Positions 1 through 7,547 of a stretch of 15,408 nucleotides of DNA are shown one piece after another (within the stretch, counting starts at the first letter, position 1; each line of letters opens with the position of its first letter). This DNA comes from Bacteroidia bacterium (GTDB lineage Bacteria; Bacteroidota; Bacteroidia; B-17B0; Aurantibacillaceae): positions 1 to 15,408 of the forward strand of contig JAOABO010000006.1 of the NCBI GenBank assembly GCA_026418315.1, given 5' to 3'. A program made the translations under genes and the position numbers. The notes under the pieces are model-generated. The model was given only the letters and a program-made list of their open reading frames with translations, was not told where the DNA came from and ran no database searches.

Positions 1-120
1 ATCCAATGGTGCTCCACTTTCACCTTCCACACAGCATGCACGCTTGCATTTCAATAAATTACAACAAAAAGTAGTCGTAAATATACTTTCTTCTATGTAT
101 ATGTTTTCTATCAATATCAT
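1..120 (-). CDS. DUF3109-like cysteine-rich protein (N-terminal 40 residues, runs off window)
   Basis: The minus strand is open from an ATG at 118-120 to the window edge, giving 40 residues that begin MILIENIYIEESIFTTTF. A cysteine cluster follows (C19, C20, C25, C29, C30) and then the segment CCVEGESGAPL. The pattern of F-x-C, then K-C-K-x-A-C-C-V-E-G and G-A-P-L, is what I recall from the start of Bacteroidota DUF3109 proteins, thought to bind a metal or Fe-S centre. Function is unknown. The ATG directly follows the stop codon of the polyprenyl synthase gene (TAA then ATG, no gap), so it is almost certainly the next gene in the same transcript. The missing C-terminal part prevents checking the remaining family cysteines. 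The assignment rests on memory of the motif. Confidence 0.75.
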   Translation of the reverse strand, partial: MILIENIYIEESIFTTTFCCNLLKCKRACCVEGESGAPLD

Positions 121-1098
121 TTATTTCACTCTTTCAATAGTATAATCTATTAATAATTCCATACTTTTTCTTGCTTCATTTTCAGGAAAGGTGTAAAGCA
201 TTTCTTTTGCTTGACGATGATATTCTTTCATTTTATTTTGCGTGTATTGTATGCCTCCTAATTCTATAACTTTGTTGATCATCCATTTTATTTGATCGGC
301 ATCTTCATTATAGTTTTTAAATATATTGATCATTCTTTTTTTATCTGAAGAAGATGCTTGTTGTAAAGCATAGATTACAGGCAAGGTCATTTTTTGTTCT
401 TGTATATCTATACCTGATGGTTTTCCGGTAGTTTCAGAATAGGTATAATCCAGTAAATCATCTTTTATCTGAAATGCTATACCGATTAAGTAACCTAATT
501 GTTTCATTTTCAATATGCTTTCTTCTTCTTTAAGAACAGAAGCCGAACCGGTTGCACAACAGGCCGCTATTAAAGAAGCCGTTTTTTTTGTAATAATATC
601 AAAATATACCTCTTCTGTAATATCAAGTTTTCTGGATTTGTCTAATTGTAATAGTTCTCCCTCACTCATTTCTTTAACTGCTTCTGATACAATTTCAAGT
701 ATGTGATAACTTTTGTTTTGAACAGACAGCAACAAACCTTTGGCTAATAAAAAATCTCCGACTAATACTGTTGCTTTGCTTTTCCAAAGCGCATATACAC
801 TAAAAAAACCTCTTCTTTCTTGACTATTATCTACCACATCATCATGCAATAATGTTGCTGTGTGTAATAATTCAATAAGTGCTGCTGCGTGATGCGTGGC
901 ATCATTGACTTCGCCAAACATTTTAGCAGACAAAAAAACTAATAAAGGTCGTATTTGCTTGCCCTTTCTTTTGATAACATATTTGGTAATTTTATTAAGC
1001 AAGTACACATCGCTGTATACGGCTTGTTCAAATTTTTTTTCAAACTGCAGCAAATGTGCTTCAATAGGTTGTCGGATATGTTGAATGATTTCTGACAA
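121..1098 (-). CDS. Long-chain polyprenyl diphosphate synthase (trans-isoprenyl synthase)
   Basis: This enzyme condenses isopentenyl diphosphate units onto an allylic diphosphate to make the side chain of menaquinone; it acts in the cytoplasm. At 325 aa it has the normal family length. Both aspartate-rich motifs are intact: DDVVD at residues 86-90, followed by the paired arginines R95-R96, and DDLLD at 213-217. GKQIRP near residue 46 is the conserved substrate-binding lysine/arginine segment. A small residue (A81) lies five positions before the first motif, which in this family favours long products; a C35-C40 chain is therefore my inference. The start is TTG: an in-frame TAA lies five codons upstream and the next methionine is residue 60, beyond the conserved N-terminal region. 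The gene follows rlmN by 40 nt and touches the DUF3109-like gene. Confidence 0.93.
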   Translation of the reverse strand: MSEIIQHIRQPIEAHLLQFEKKFEQAVYSDVYLLNKITKYVIKRKGKQIRPLLVFLSAKMFGEVNDATHHAAALIELLHTATLLHDDVVDNSQERRGFFSVYALWKSKATVLVGDFLLAKGLLLSVQNKSYHILEIVSEAVKEMSEGELLQLDKSRKLDITEEVYFDIITKKTASLIAACCATGSASVLKEEESILKMKQLGYLIGIAFQIKDDLLDYTYSETTGKPSGIDIQEQKMTLPVIYALQQASSSDKKRMINIFKNYNEDADQIKWMINKVIELGGIQYTQNKMKEYHRQAKEMLYTFPENEARKSMELLIDYTIERVK

Positions 1099-1138
1099 AG
1101 CGGGCGAAATTTAAGGAAATATGGATGGAGTATAAAAT

Positions 1139-2191
1139 TTAATTAGCAAAAAGAAGATTTTTATTAACCAATTGCCCGCACGCTGCATCAATGTCTTGCC
1201 CACGACTCCTTCTTACGGTAACAATAATATTTTTCTTTTGGAGATAATCTGTAAAATTTTGTAATCGTTCTTTGGTAGTTCTTTGAAATGGCGAATGATC
1301 TATAGGATTGTATTCAATCAGATTCACTTTTGATTTTACTTTTTTGCAAAACTGTACGAGTGCTTCTGCATCTTTTATACTATCATTGAATTCATAGAGC
1401 ATAATGTATTCCAAGGTTGGTCTGATACCGGTTTTTTCATAAAAGTAATTCAACGCATTTGAAAGCATATCCAGGGTATTACTTTTACTGATACTCATTA
1501 TTTGTTGCCTTTTTTCTTCAATAGCAGAGTGTAATGATAATGCCAGATTAAACTTTACCTGCTCATCAGCCATTTTTACTATCATCTTAGCTATGCCCGA
1601 AGTAGAAACCGTGATTCTTTGTGGGCTCATACCCAGCCCGTCAGAAGAAGTAATCATTTCAATACTTTTCATTACATTGTTGTAATTTAAAAGAGGTTCG
1701 CCCATGCCCATATACACTATATTGGTAAGATTAAGATGGTATTTTTCTTTTGCTAATTCTTTGATAAAATATACTTGCTGATAAATTTCCTGATAGTCCA
1801 GATTTCTTTTTCTTTCTAACTGTGCTGTTGCACAAAATTTACAATCCAAACTACATCCTACTTGTGAAGACACACATGCAGTAGCACGGGTTTGGGTAGG
1901 AATCAACACGCTTTCTACCACATTGTTATCAAACAACTTCATGGCACATTTGATAGTTTTATCTTTACTGATTTGAATAATTTGAGTTTGAATTTTTTTT
2001 ATTTCAAAATGTTCTGCCAGTTGTTGTCTTAAAGTTTTTGGTAGATTAGTCATTGCATCAAATGATGCCACATTTTTCAGCCACAGCCAATCGTATATTT
2101 GTTGTGCCCTGAATTTTGGCAATTGATTTTCTAAGACCCAATTTTGTAGTTGGTCAAAATTCAAATGTCTTATATCGGGCTTTTCATTCAT
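1139..2191 (-). CDS. rlmN: 23S rRNA (adenine2503-C2)/tRNA (adenine37-C2) methyltransferase RlmN
   Basis: This radical-SAM methyltransferase adds a C2 methyl group to A2503 of 23S rRNA and, in the family, to A37 of some tRNAs. The 350-residue length is typical. The radical-SAM cluster motif CxxxCxxC is present as C113, C117 and C120. Seven residues before it lies C106, at the position of E. coli C118, and near the C-terminus C338 in DIDAACGQL matches the methyl-carrying cysteine (E. coli C355). MGMGEP at 161-166 is the SAM-binding motif. All catalytic parts are intact, so I expect a working enzyme. The start is ATG and the gene begins 3 nt after the preceding gene's stop codon, consistent with co-transcription with ybeY, another ribosome-maturation gene. 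Confidence 0.97.
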   Translation of the reverse strand: MNEKPDIRHLNFDQLQNWVLENQLPKFRAQQIYDWLWLKNVASFDAMTNLPKTLRQQLAEHFEIKKIQTQIIQISKDKTIKCAMKLFDNNVVESVLIPTQTRATACVSSQVGCSLDCKFCATAQLERKRNLDYQEIYQQVYFIKELAKEKYHLNLTNIVYMGMGEPLLNYNNVMKSIEMITSSDGLGMSPQRITVSTSGIAKMIVKMADEQVKFNLALSLHSAIEEKRQQIMSISKSNTLDMLSNALNYFYEKTGIRPTLEYIMLYEFNDSIKDAEALVQFCKKVKSKVNLIEYNPIDHSPFQRTTKERLQNFTDYLQKKNIIVTVRRSRGQDIDAACGQLVNKNLLFAN

Positions 2192-2194
2192 TGT

Positions 2195-3913
2195 TTAAAT
2201 TTTTTCTAATGCTTCCTTAATATCTTCTATTAAATCATCTACATTTTCAATGCCAACAGATAAGCGAATCATATTATCTGTAATACCATACAATATTTTT
2301 TCTTCATAAGGCACGCTTGCATGAGTCATAGTGGCAGGATGTTCTGCTAAAGATTCTGTGCTTCCTAAACTAACTGCCAAATGTATTAATTTCAAATTAT
2401 TCAAAAATTTAAATGCTGCTTTTTCATTTCCTTTAATATAAAAGCTCAACATAGCCCCCGGAGAATGGGATTGTTTTTTATAAATTTTATATTGAGGGTC
2501 TTTTTTATCTAATAAGCCTAAGTATAACACTTTTTCTATTTTAGGATGGGTATTTAAATACTGAGCAATTTTTATTGCGTTTTGGGCTTGTTGCTCCATT
2601 CTTACCTTTAAGGTTTCTAAACTTCTTAATAAAAGCCATCCTGTCCATGGACCCGCCATATTGCCTAAAAATGAACGTAAAGTTTTTATTCTTTTGATTA
2701 AATCACTTCTTCCTACGCAGGCACCTGCTATTAAGTCGCTATGTCCGCCAATGTACTTGGTAGCAGAATAAACAACCAGGTCAGCTCCATGTTTTACAGG
2801 ATGTTGCCACAAGGGACCTAAATATGTGTTATCTACTGCTACCACTATCTTATTATTTTTAGTGGAAAAATAATCAGCAATCTTTCTGCACATTTCAATA
2901 TCTATCAATGTATTGGAAGGATTAGAAGGTGTTTCAATATAAATCAGTTTAAGTTTATCCTTTAAATTCTGTTGTTGAATAATTTGAATAATATCTTTTT
3001 CTTTATGATGATGATTAAACTGAAACCCCCGTATATTAAATTTGTTTAATACATGATTGATAAAGTGCTCTGTTCCGCCATACAAAGGGGCACTGTATAA
3101 AAATACATCGCCCGGCTGTAAGAGTTCAAAAAACACCGTACTGATAGCTGCCATTCCACTTTCAAATACAGCTGCTGCTTCTGCTTCATCCCAAAGCGTC
3201 AGGCGGTCTTCCAAAATTTCTATATCCGGATTATTTAAACGGCTGTATATCAATCCTACTTCTTCTTTTGGTTTTTTTTCTCTTTGCCCATAGGCCAGTT
3301 CAAAAAATGCTTTACCTTCTTCTGCAGTTTGAAAGACAAACGTAGATGTCTGGTAAATAGGACACTTAATAGCACCCACTGATAATTCGGGTTGATATCC
3401 ATAAGACATCATTAAAGATTCCGGACGATATGAAAACGTTTTTTTTGAATCTGATTTCTTTTTTTTCATAGATTTAGGGTTTATATGATTAAAGAAATAT
3501 TGAATGTATTCATTTTCTTTTTGTCTGATAATAGATTGTTCTTTTTTTGTTTTATCACGATATCCGCATAAGTGCAATATGCCATGGATGATTACTCTTA
3601 AGAATTCTTCTTCTACACTCACCGCGTTGTTTCTTGCATTGTCTATTACTCTTTCTGTGCTAATAAAAATTTCTCCTTCAATGGCTCTGTTGGATGAATA
3701 ATCAAAAGTGATAATATCAGTATAATCATGATGGTTCAAAAATTGACGATTGATTTGTAAAAGATGCTCATCGTCAGTAAAATTATATACAATACAGGAT
3801 AGTGAATACCCTTCTTTTGAAAGCACATCGAATATCCATCTTTTTAAAAAGACAGAAGAAATTTTTAATTGTTTTTTGGGAAAATGGTTGAACAAAAGTT
3901 TACTTTTTTTCAT
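2195..3913 (-). CDS. In-frame fusion: YbeY rRNA-maturation endonuclease + PLP-dependent Cys/Met-metabolism enzyme
   Basis: One open frame of 572 codons from the ATG at 3913 joins two normally separate enzymes. Residues 1 to about 140 are YbeY, the metal-dependent RNase for 16S rRNA maturation: TDIITFDYS, then HGILHLCGYRD carrying the H110-x3-H114-x5-D120 metal triad. The Asp in place of the usual third His is what I recall from Bacteroidota YbeY. From residue 149 (internal ATG at 3467-3469) a complete trans-sulfuration family enzyme follows: YSRLNNP, SGMAA phosphate-binding loop, D361 for the pyridine nitrogen, Schiff-base K386 in YSATKYIGG, and MTHASVPYEE. The cysteine diagnostic of true methionine gamma-lyase (LYGC) is Gly here (LYGG), so the exact reaction (cystathionine gamma-synthase, gamma-lyase or other) is uncertain. 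A TTG at 3955 extends the frame but adds only non-conserved residues, so I chose ATG 3913. The gene overlaps the upstream lipoprotein gene by 14 nt. A separate product from the internal ATG is possible. Confidence 0.85.
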   Translation of the reverse strand: MKKSKLLFNHFPKKQLKISSVFLKRWIFDVLSKEGYSLSCIVYNFTDDEHLLQINRQFLNHHDYTDIITFDYSSNRAIEGEIFISTERVIDNARNNAVSVEEEFLRVIIHGILHLCGYRDKTKKEQSIIRQKENEYIQYFFNHINPKSMKKKKSDSKKTFSYRPESLMMSYGYQPELSVGAIKCPIYQTSTFVFQTAEEGKAFFELAYGQREKKPKEEVGLIYSRLNNPDIEILEDRLTLWDEAEAAAVFESGMAAISTVFFELLQPGDVFLYSAPLYGGTEHFINHVLNKFNIRGFQFNHHHKEKDIIQIIQQQNLKDKLKLIYIETPSNPSNTLIDIEMCRKIADYFSTKNNKIVVAVDNTYLGPLWQHPVKHGADLVVYSATKYIGGHSDLIAGACVGRSDLIKRIKTLRSFLGNMAGPWTGWLLLRSLETLKVRMEQQAQNAIKIAQYLNTHPKIEKVLYLGLLDKKDPQYKIYKKQSHSPGAMLSFYIKGNEKAAFKFLNNLKLIHLAVSLGSTESLAEHPATMTHASVPYEEKILYGITDNMIRLSVGIENVDDLIEDIKEALEKI

Positions 3914-4352
3914 AGCGGGAAAATATCTGAAGCACGGCTTTATTTTGTTCTGCAATAGAGTATGCCTTGTAAAACTCCTGCAAATAATTTTGATTGATAT
4001 GGGTTATGTACTTTAATCTTTGAATCAAAGAGGTATCGGTGAACGCTCTGTACTTGTTCAAAGTATCACACTCTGCCTGAATACTTTTAAGAAGAAACTG
4101 AACGCTATCCATTGTTTGTAATGATTTCTGATAATTGAAAACAAGGTTTTGATATAATAAACTATCTTGAGAGCTCAGCGTATCTTTCAAAAAAAAATTA
4201 TCTTTTTGAAATTTTGGTAATTGTTTCAGTAGTTCCATTTGAGTATGTACAACAACAAATAAACTATCTTGTTCATTTTTTAGATGAGAACCCTTTTGTC
4301 TACAGGATAAAAGCACAACAAAGGATAAAAAATAATGGATAATTTTTTTCAT
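3900..4352 (-). CDS. Small lipoprotein of unknown function
   Basis: This 150-residue protein starts with a lipoprotein signal: MKKI, a hydrophobic stretch, then the lipobox VLLSC with the acylated cysteine at residue 17. The mature part is charged, lacks further cysteines apart from one near residue 95, and looks mostly helical and hydrophilic, ending FSRYEKK. I recognise no domain. The residues after the lipidated cysteine (RQKGSHLKNEQ) lack the acidic cluster typical of Bacteroidota surface-export signals, so a periplasm-facing anchor is the safer guess. It is the first gene of the minus-strand run, with a -7 element directly upstream at 4361-4368. Its 3' end overlaps the ybeY start by 14 nt, which suggests translational coupling. 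Confidence 0.8.
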   Translation of the reverse strand: MKKIIHYFLSFVVLLSCRQKGSHLKNEQDSLFVVVHTQMELLKQLPKFQKDNFFLKDTLSSQDSLLYQNLVFNYQKSLQTMDSVQFLLKSIQAECDTLNKYRAFTDTSLIQRLKYITHINQNYLQEFYKAYSIAEQNKAVLQIFSRYEKK

Positions 4353-4360
4353 TTAAGCCG

Positions 4361-4368
4361 CAAAGGTA
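4361..4368 (-). promoter_or_regulatory. Bacteroidota -7 promoter element for the minus-strand operon
   Basis: On the minus strand the bases read TACCTTTG, an exact match to the Bacteroidota TAnnTTTG element. It is followed by CGGCTTAA and then the ATG of the lipoprotein gene, so the leader would be only a few bases long. No clear -33 element was seen. It plausibly drives the whole run down to the DUF3109-like gene. Confidence 0.7.
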
Positions 4369-4427
4369 GGAAATTTTACACCTATGAAGTAAATAAGCAA
4401 GTATATTAATAAATAAAAAATATCTTG

Positions 4428-4435
4428 TATCTTTG
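4428..4435 (+). promoter_or_regulatory. Bacteroidota -7 promoter element for the PorP/OmpA-like operon
   Basis: TATCTTTG matches the TAnnTTTG consensus exactly and ends 17 nt before the ATG at 4453. It is divergent to the minus-strand element at 4361-4368; the two lie about 60 nt apart in one 100-nt intergenic region. No convincing -33 box or Shine-Dalgarno sequence is visible. Confidence 0.65.
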
Positions 4436-4452
4436 TATCTTGCCATTTATTT

Positions 4453-5460
4453 ATGAAAGAATTAATACTTATAGTTTTCTTGTTTTTTATTGTTTTCACT
4501 TTACCATCTCAAGATATTCATTTTTCTCAATACAACGGCTCTCCTTTGAATTTATCTCCTGCACTGTGTGGGATGTATGATGGAGATTATCGTTTGAATG
4601 CTATTTTTCGCAGTCAATGGCAGGCCGTACCAGTCCCTTATACCACTATTTCTCTATCGGCAGAAGGAAAATATCAGGTACCCAAAGTCAATAAAACCCT
4701 ATCTTTGGGCTTAGTTTTTAATAATGACCGGGCAGGCGATGCCATTTATTCGCAAAATCAAATATTTCTGAATGCCGCTTATTTGCAAAAATTGAATAGA
4801 GATTCTACGCTTCTACTGAATACTGCTTTTGGCGTGGGCTATTCCAATACGGCTTTCAATTACAACCGTATGAGCTTTGATAGTCAGTTTGATGGACTAC
4901 AATACAATACCTCTGCTCCCACCAACGAAAACTTTTACCGGACCTCTTTACATTATTTTGACATGCAGGCAGGGCTTGCTTTAAAATATCTGATCAATCA
5001 AAAAGTTTTTATTCAATATGCACTATCCTTTTTTCATTTGAACAATCCTGTTGTTACTTATTATGCTAATACTTCCAGCCGCATTGATAAAAAAGTAAGT
5101 AACTATCTGATGTTGCAATATCCTTTGGGTCAAAAACTGTTTATACTTCCTGAATTGCTTTTGAATTTTCAAGGGAAATACAAAGAAATTTTACCCGGCA
5201 CACAACTGGCTTACCTTATCAATCATTTAGAAGATATTTATGGCAGAGCAGGTGTGTATTGGCGTGCACGGGATGCTGTAGTTTTGCGAATAGGATTGGA
5301 TTATCAAACTACTTTTATTGGAATGAGTTATGATATCAATACCTCTAAGTTTGTAGCGGCTACCAATAGTCGCGGTGGTTTTGAAATGTATATTATTCAC
5401 ATCTTAAAAAAGAAAAAAAATTATTTATCTAAAAAGAAACCTTGTCCTGTTTTTATGTAA
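4453..5460 (+). CDS. PorP/SprF family type IX secretion system membrane protein (CPxFM-tail type)
   Basis: This is an outer-membrane beta-barrel of the PorP/SprF family, which works with T9SS and associates with PorE/PorK/PorN-type envelope parts or with particular cargo proteins. A signal peptide (residues 1 to about 20, ending TLPSQ) is followed by the family opening DIHFSQYNGSPLNLSPAL and FRSQWQAV near residue 52. The rest alternates polar and aromatic strands, as in a barrel. The C-terminus is Lys-rich and ends KKKPCPVFM, resembling the CPRFM-like tail I recall from PorP proteins encoded next to OmpA-like partners; the other PorP protein in this window lacks it. The gene is first in a plus-strand run and is followed after 91 nt by the OmpA-like gene, its likely partner. 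No cargo gene is adjacent. Confidence 0.92.
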   Translation: MKELILIVFLFFIVFTLPSQDIHFSQYNGSPLNLSPALCGMYDGDYRLNAIFRSQWQAVPVPYTTISLSAEGKYQVPKVNKTLSLGLVFNNDRAGDAIYSQNQIFLNAAYLQKLNRDSTLLLNTAFGVGYSNTAFNYNRMSFDSQFDGLQYNTSAPTNENFYRTSLHYFDMQAGLALKYLINQKVFIQYALSFFHLNNPVVTYYANTSSRIDKKVSNYLMLQYPLGQKLFILPELLLNFQGKYKEILPGTQLAYLINHLEDIYGRAGVYWRARDAVVLRIGLDYQTTFIGMSYDINTSKFVAATNSRGGFEMYIIHILKKKKNYLSKKKPCPVFM

Positions 5461-5551
5461 ATTTCTTCTTATGATGTATATTTTTACTTCCATTTTCAAA
5501 ACAATTCAATATGCCTCTTATTACGGCATCATCACTTAAATTGCTTATTTA

Positions 5552-7537
5552 ATGCGGACTTCTTTTATGACACGTTGTTTTTACATTCATTTCATAAAGC
5601 GGCTTTTAATAGCATGGTTTTTTATTGGCTCCTTTACAGTACTGGCTCAATCCAAAAAACAACTTTACAAAGCAGCGGTGAGTTCTATGGAAAACAAAGA
5701 TTATGAAAATGCAACTTATTACTATCACTTATTATTGATGCAAGATTCTTTGAATACCGACTATCAATATCAATTAGCCACGGCTGCTCGTTTCAACTAT
5801 CAAACCAATTTATCTCTTTACTGGTATAAAAAACTTTTAGATAATGGTGCTGACCAATATCCCGATGTTCTATTCTACGTGGGCTTACTTTCTAAAAACA
5901 AGGGAGATTATAAAAATGCCATTCGTTACTTTGAAAAATTTTCCAAAAAATACAAAAGCGAAAAAAAATATCCGCAATACAAACCATTGGTACAAGAAGC
6001 TAAGCTACATATTATCGGCTGCGAGAATGCTTTAACTCAACAAGGAAAATTTTCTGACAAAAAAATTTTTCATCCCGATACCAACATCAATTCTCCGCTC
6101 AGCGAATATGCCCCGTTGATGACAGACACGGCGCTGATATATACCAAACTCATTAAAACACAGGATAACAATAAAACTTATGCACAACTCTTTTCTTCAA
6201 CATTTCATAACGACACATTTGATAAAGCCAAACCATTACCTGCTTTTATCAATGAAGTTATGACTAATATCAGCAATTATTGTCCATACAAAAATATCGT
6301 ATTTTTTACCAAATGTACACCTGTAAATGCTACGGAGTATGAATGTAAAATATACTATACCAAATACATCAATTATCATTGGACATCTGCTGCACCATTA
6401 AGTTATGAAATCAACCATCCGCATTATACAACTACCCACCCTTATGCTATTAAATTAAACGGAAAAAACTATTTGTTTTTCTCTTCCAATCGCCCTAATG
6501 GAAAAGGCGGAATGGATATATGGTATGCTGCTTTTGATGATGCTTTGAATTTTGAAAAACCGGTTAATATATCCATTAACAGTGAATACGATGAAATAAC
6601 GCCATTTTTCGATAATCAAAATAACGAATTATACTTTGCTTCCAATCATCCTACGGGCTATGGTGGCTTCGATATCTGGGTTTCTTCTTATTCCAACATC
6701 TCTTTTTTAAAGCCCGAAAACTTAGGTCGTCCCATCAATAGTTCTTACAACGACTTGTATTTTACTTTGTCTGTCAACAAACAATTGGCATTTTTTTCTT
6801 CTAACCGCCCCGAATCGTATTTTGAAGAATTTCCCAATTGCTGTAACGATTTGTATTATTTATACACAGGTATTACCACCTCTCAGCCCGATACAATAAA
6901 AAAGATACTTACTCAAAAAGACACTATTTTGCAAACTTTCAACAAACTTAAACTATTGGTGCCCCTTACGCTTTATTTCCATAACGATGAACCTGACCCT
7001 AAAACAAAAAAAACAAGCACCGATAAAAATTATCAAAAAACCTGCGAATTGTATCTTAACATGAAAGACGAGTACATCAAAGAATACTCTGCCGGTTTGA
7101 AAGGAGAAGGAAAAGAAAAAGCCATTCAACTGGTAGAACGTTTTTTTGAAGATAGTGTGGAATATGGATTTAATCAATTAGAAAAATTTGCGGGTTATTT
7201 GGAAGAATTAATGAAAAACAAAGCCACTGTAAAAATTATAATGAAAGGATATTGTAGTCCATTAGCCAGCACAGAATACAACATCAATTTAGCCAAAAGA
7301 AGAATTTCTTCTTTACGCAATTATTTTTATCAATATAAAAATGGCTGGCTAATGAAATATATTAAAAATGAAAATGATACTGCATTGGGTAAAATTATTT
7401 TGGAAGATTTAGACATTGGAGAATTACCCACCAGTAAAGTGAGTGATAATTTGAAAGACAAACGTAACTCTGTGTATAGCCCCTATGCGGCAGCAGAAAG
7501 AAAAATACAGATATTGGCTGTTGAATTGAAAGAATAA
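5552..7537 (+). CDS. TPR / PD40 beta-propeller / OmpA-like envelope protein (PorE-like)
   Basis: This 661-residue protein has the domain order of PorE-type T9SS accessory proteins. A signal sequence ends near AQS at 32-34. TPR-like helices with KNKGDYKNAIRYFEKF span about 36-160. A propeller part contains PD40-type motifs LFFSSNRPNGKGGMDIW (308-324), LYFASNHPTGYGGFDIW (360-376) and AFFSSNRPES (413-422). A Bacteroidota-type linker LYFHNDEPDP starts at 474, and an OmpA C-terminal fold covers about 550-660. The peptidoglycan-binding motif is changed: the Asp of the usual GHTD is Ser (GYCS, S569), while the partner Arg (R584, 15 residues later) is kept. ATG 5552 is used; ATG 5567 (residue 6) is also possible. 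It likely links the PorP protein upstream to the cell wall. No promoter was found in the 91-nt gap. Confidence 0.88.
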   Translation: MRTSFMTRCFYIHFIKRLLIAWFFIGSFTVLAQSKKQLYKAAVSSMENKDYENATYYYHLLLMQDSLNTDYQYQLATAARFNYQTNLSLYWYKKLLDNGADQYPDVLFYVGLLSKNKGDYKNAIRYFEKFSKKYKSEKKYPQYKPLVQEAKLHIIGCENALTQQGKFSDKKIFHPDTNINSPLSEYAPLMTDTALIYTKLIKTQDNNKTYAQLFSSTFHNDTFDKAKPLPAFINEVMTNISNYCPYKNIVFFTKCTPVNATEYECKIYYTKYINYHWTSAAPLSYEINHPHYTTTHPYAIKLNGKNYLFFSSNRPNGKGGMDIWYAAFDDALNFEKPVNISINSEYDEITPFFDNQNNELYFASNHPTGYGGFDIWVSSYSNISFLKPENLGRPINSSYNDLYFTLSVNKQLAFFSSNRPESYFEEFPNCCNDLYYLYTGITTSQPDTIKKILTQKDTILQTFNKLKLLVPLTLYFHNDEPDPKTKKTSTDKNYQKTCELYLNMKDEYIKEYSAGLKGEGKEKAIQLVERFFEDSVEYGFNQLEKFAGYLEELMKNKATVKIIMKGYCSPLASTEYNINLAKRRISSLRNYFYQYKNGWLMKYIKNENDTALGKIILEDLDIGELPTSKVSDNLKDKRNSVYSPYAAAERKIQILAVELKE

Positions 7538-7547
7538 AATCGTTACT

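Noticed and set aside
2195..3469. Naming the PLP part methionine gamma-lyase
   Set aside because: The active-site Cys typical of characterised methionine gamma-lyases is Gly (LYGG), so only the broader family can be supported.
3914..3955. TTG-initiated N-terminal extension of the YbeY fusion
   Set aside because: It adds 14 residues not resembling YbeY and lies deep inside the upstream lipoprotein gene; ATG 3913 gives a normal YbeY start.
5461..5551. Promoter in the gap before the OmpA-like gene
   Set aside because: No TAnnTTTG match was found; the nearest, TAAATTGC, differs at two fixed bases, so read-through from 4428 is more likely.
6953..7177. Minus-strand open frame of 74 codons within the OmpA-like gene
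   Set aside because: It is Phe/Ile-rich, a shadow of Lys/Glu-rich coding on the plus strand, and has no supporting signals.
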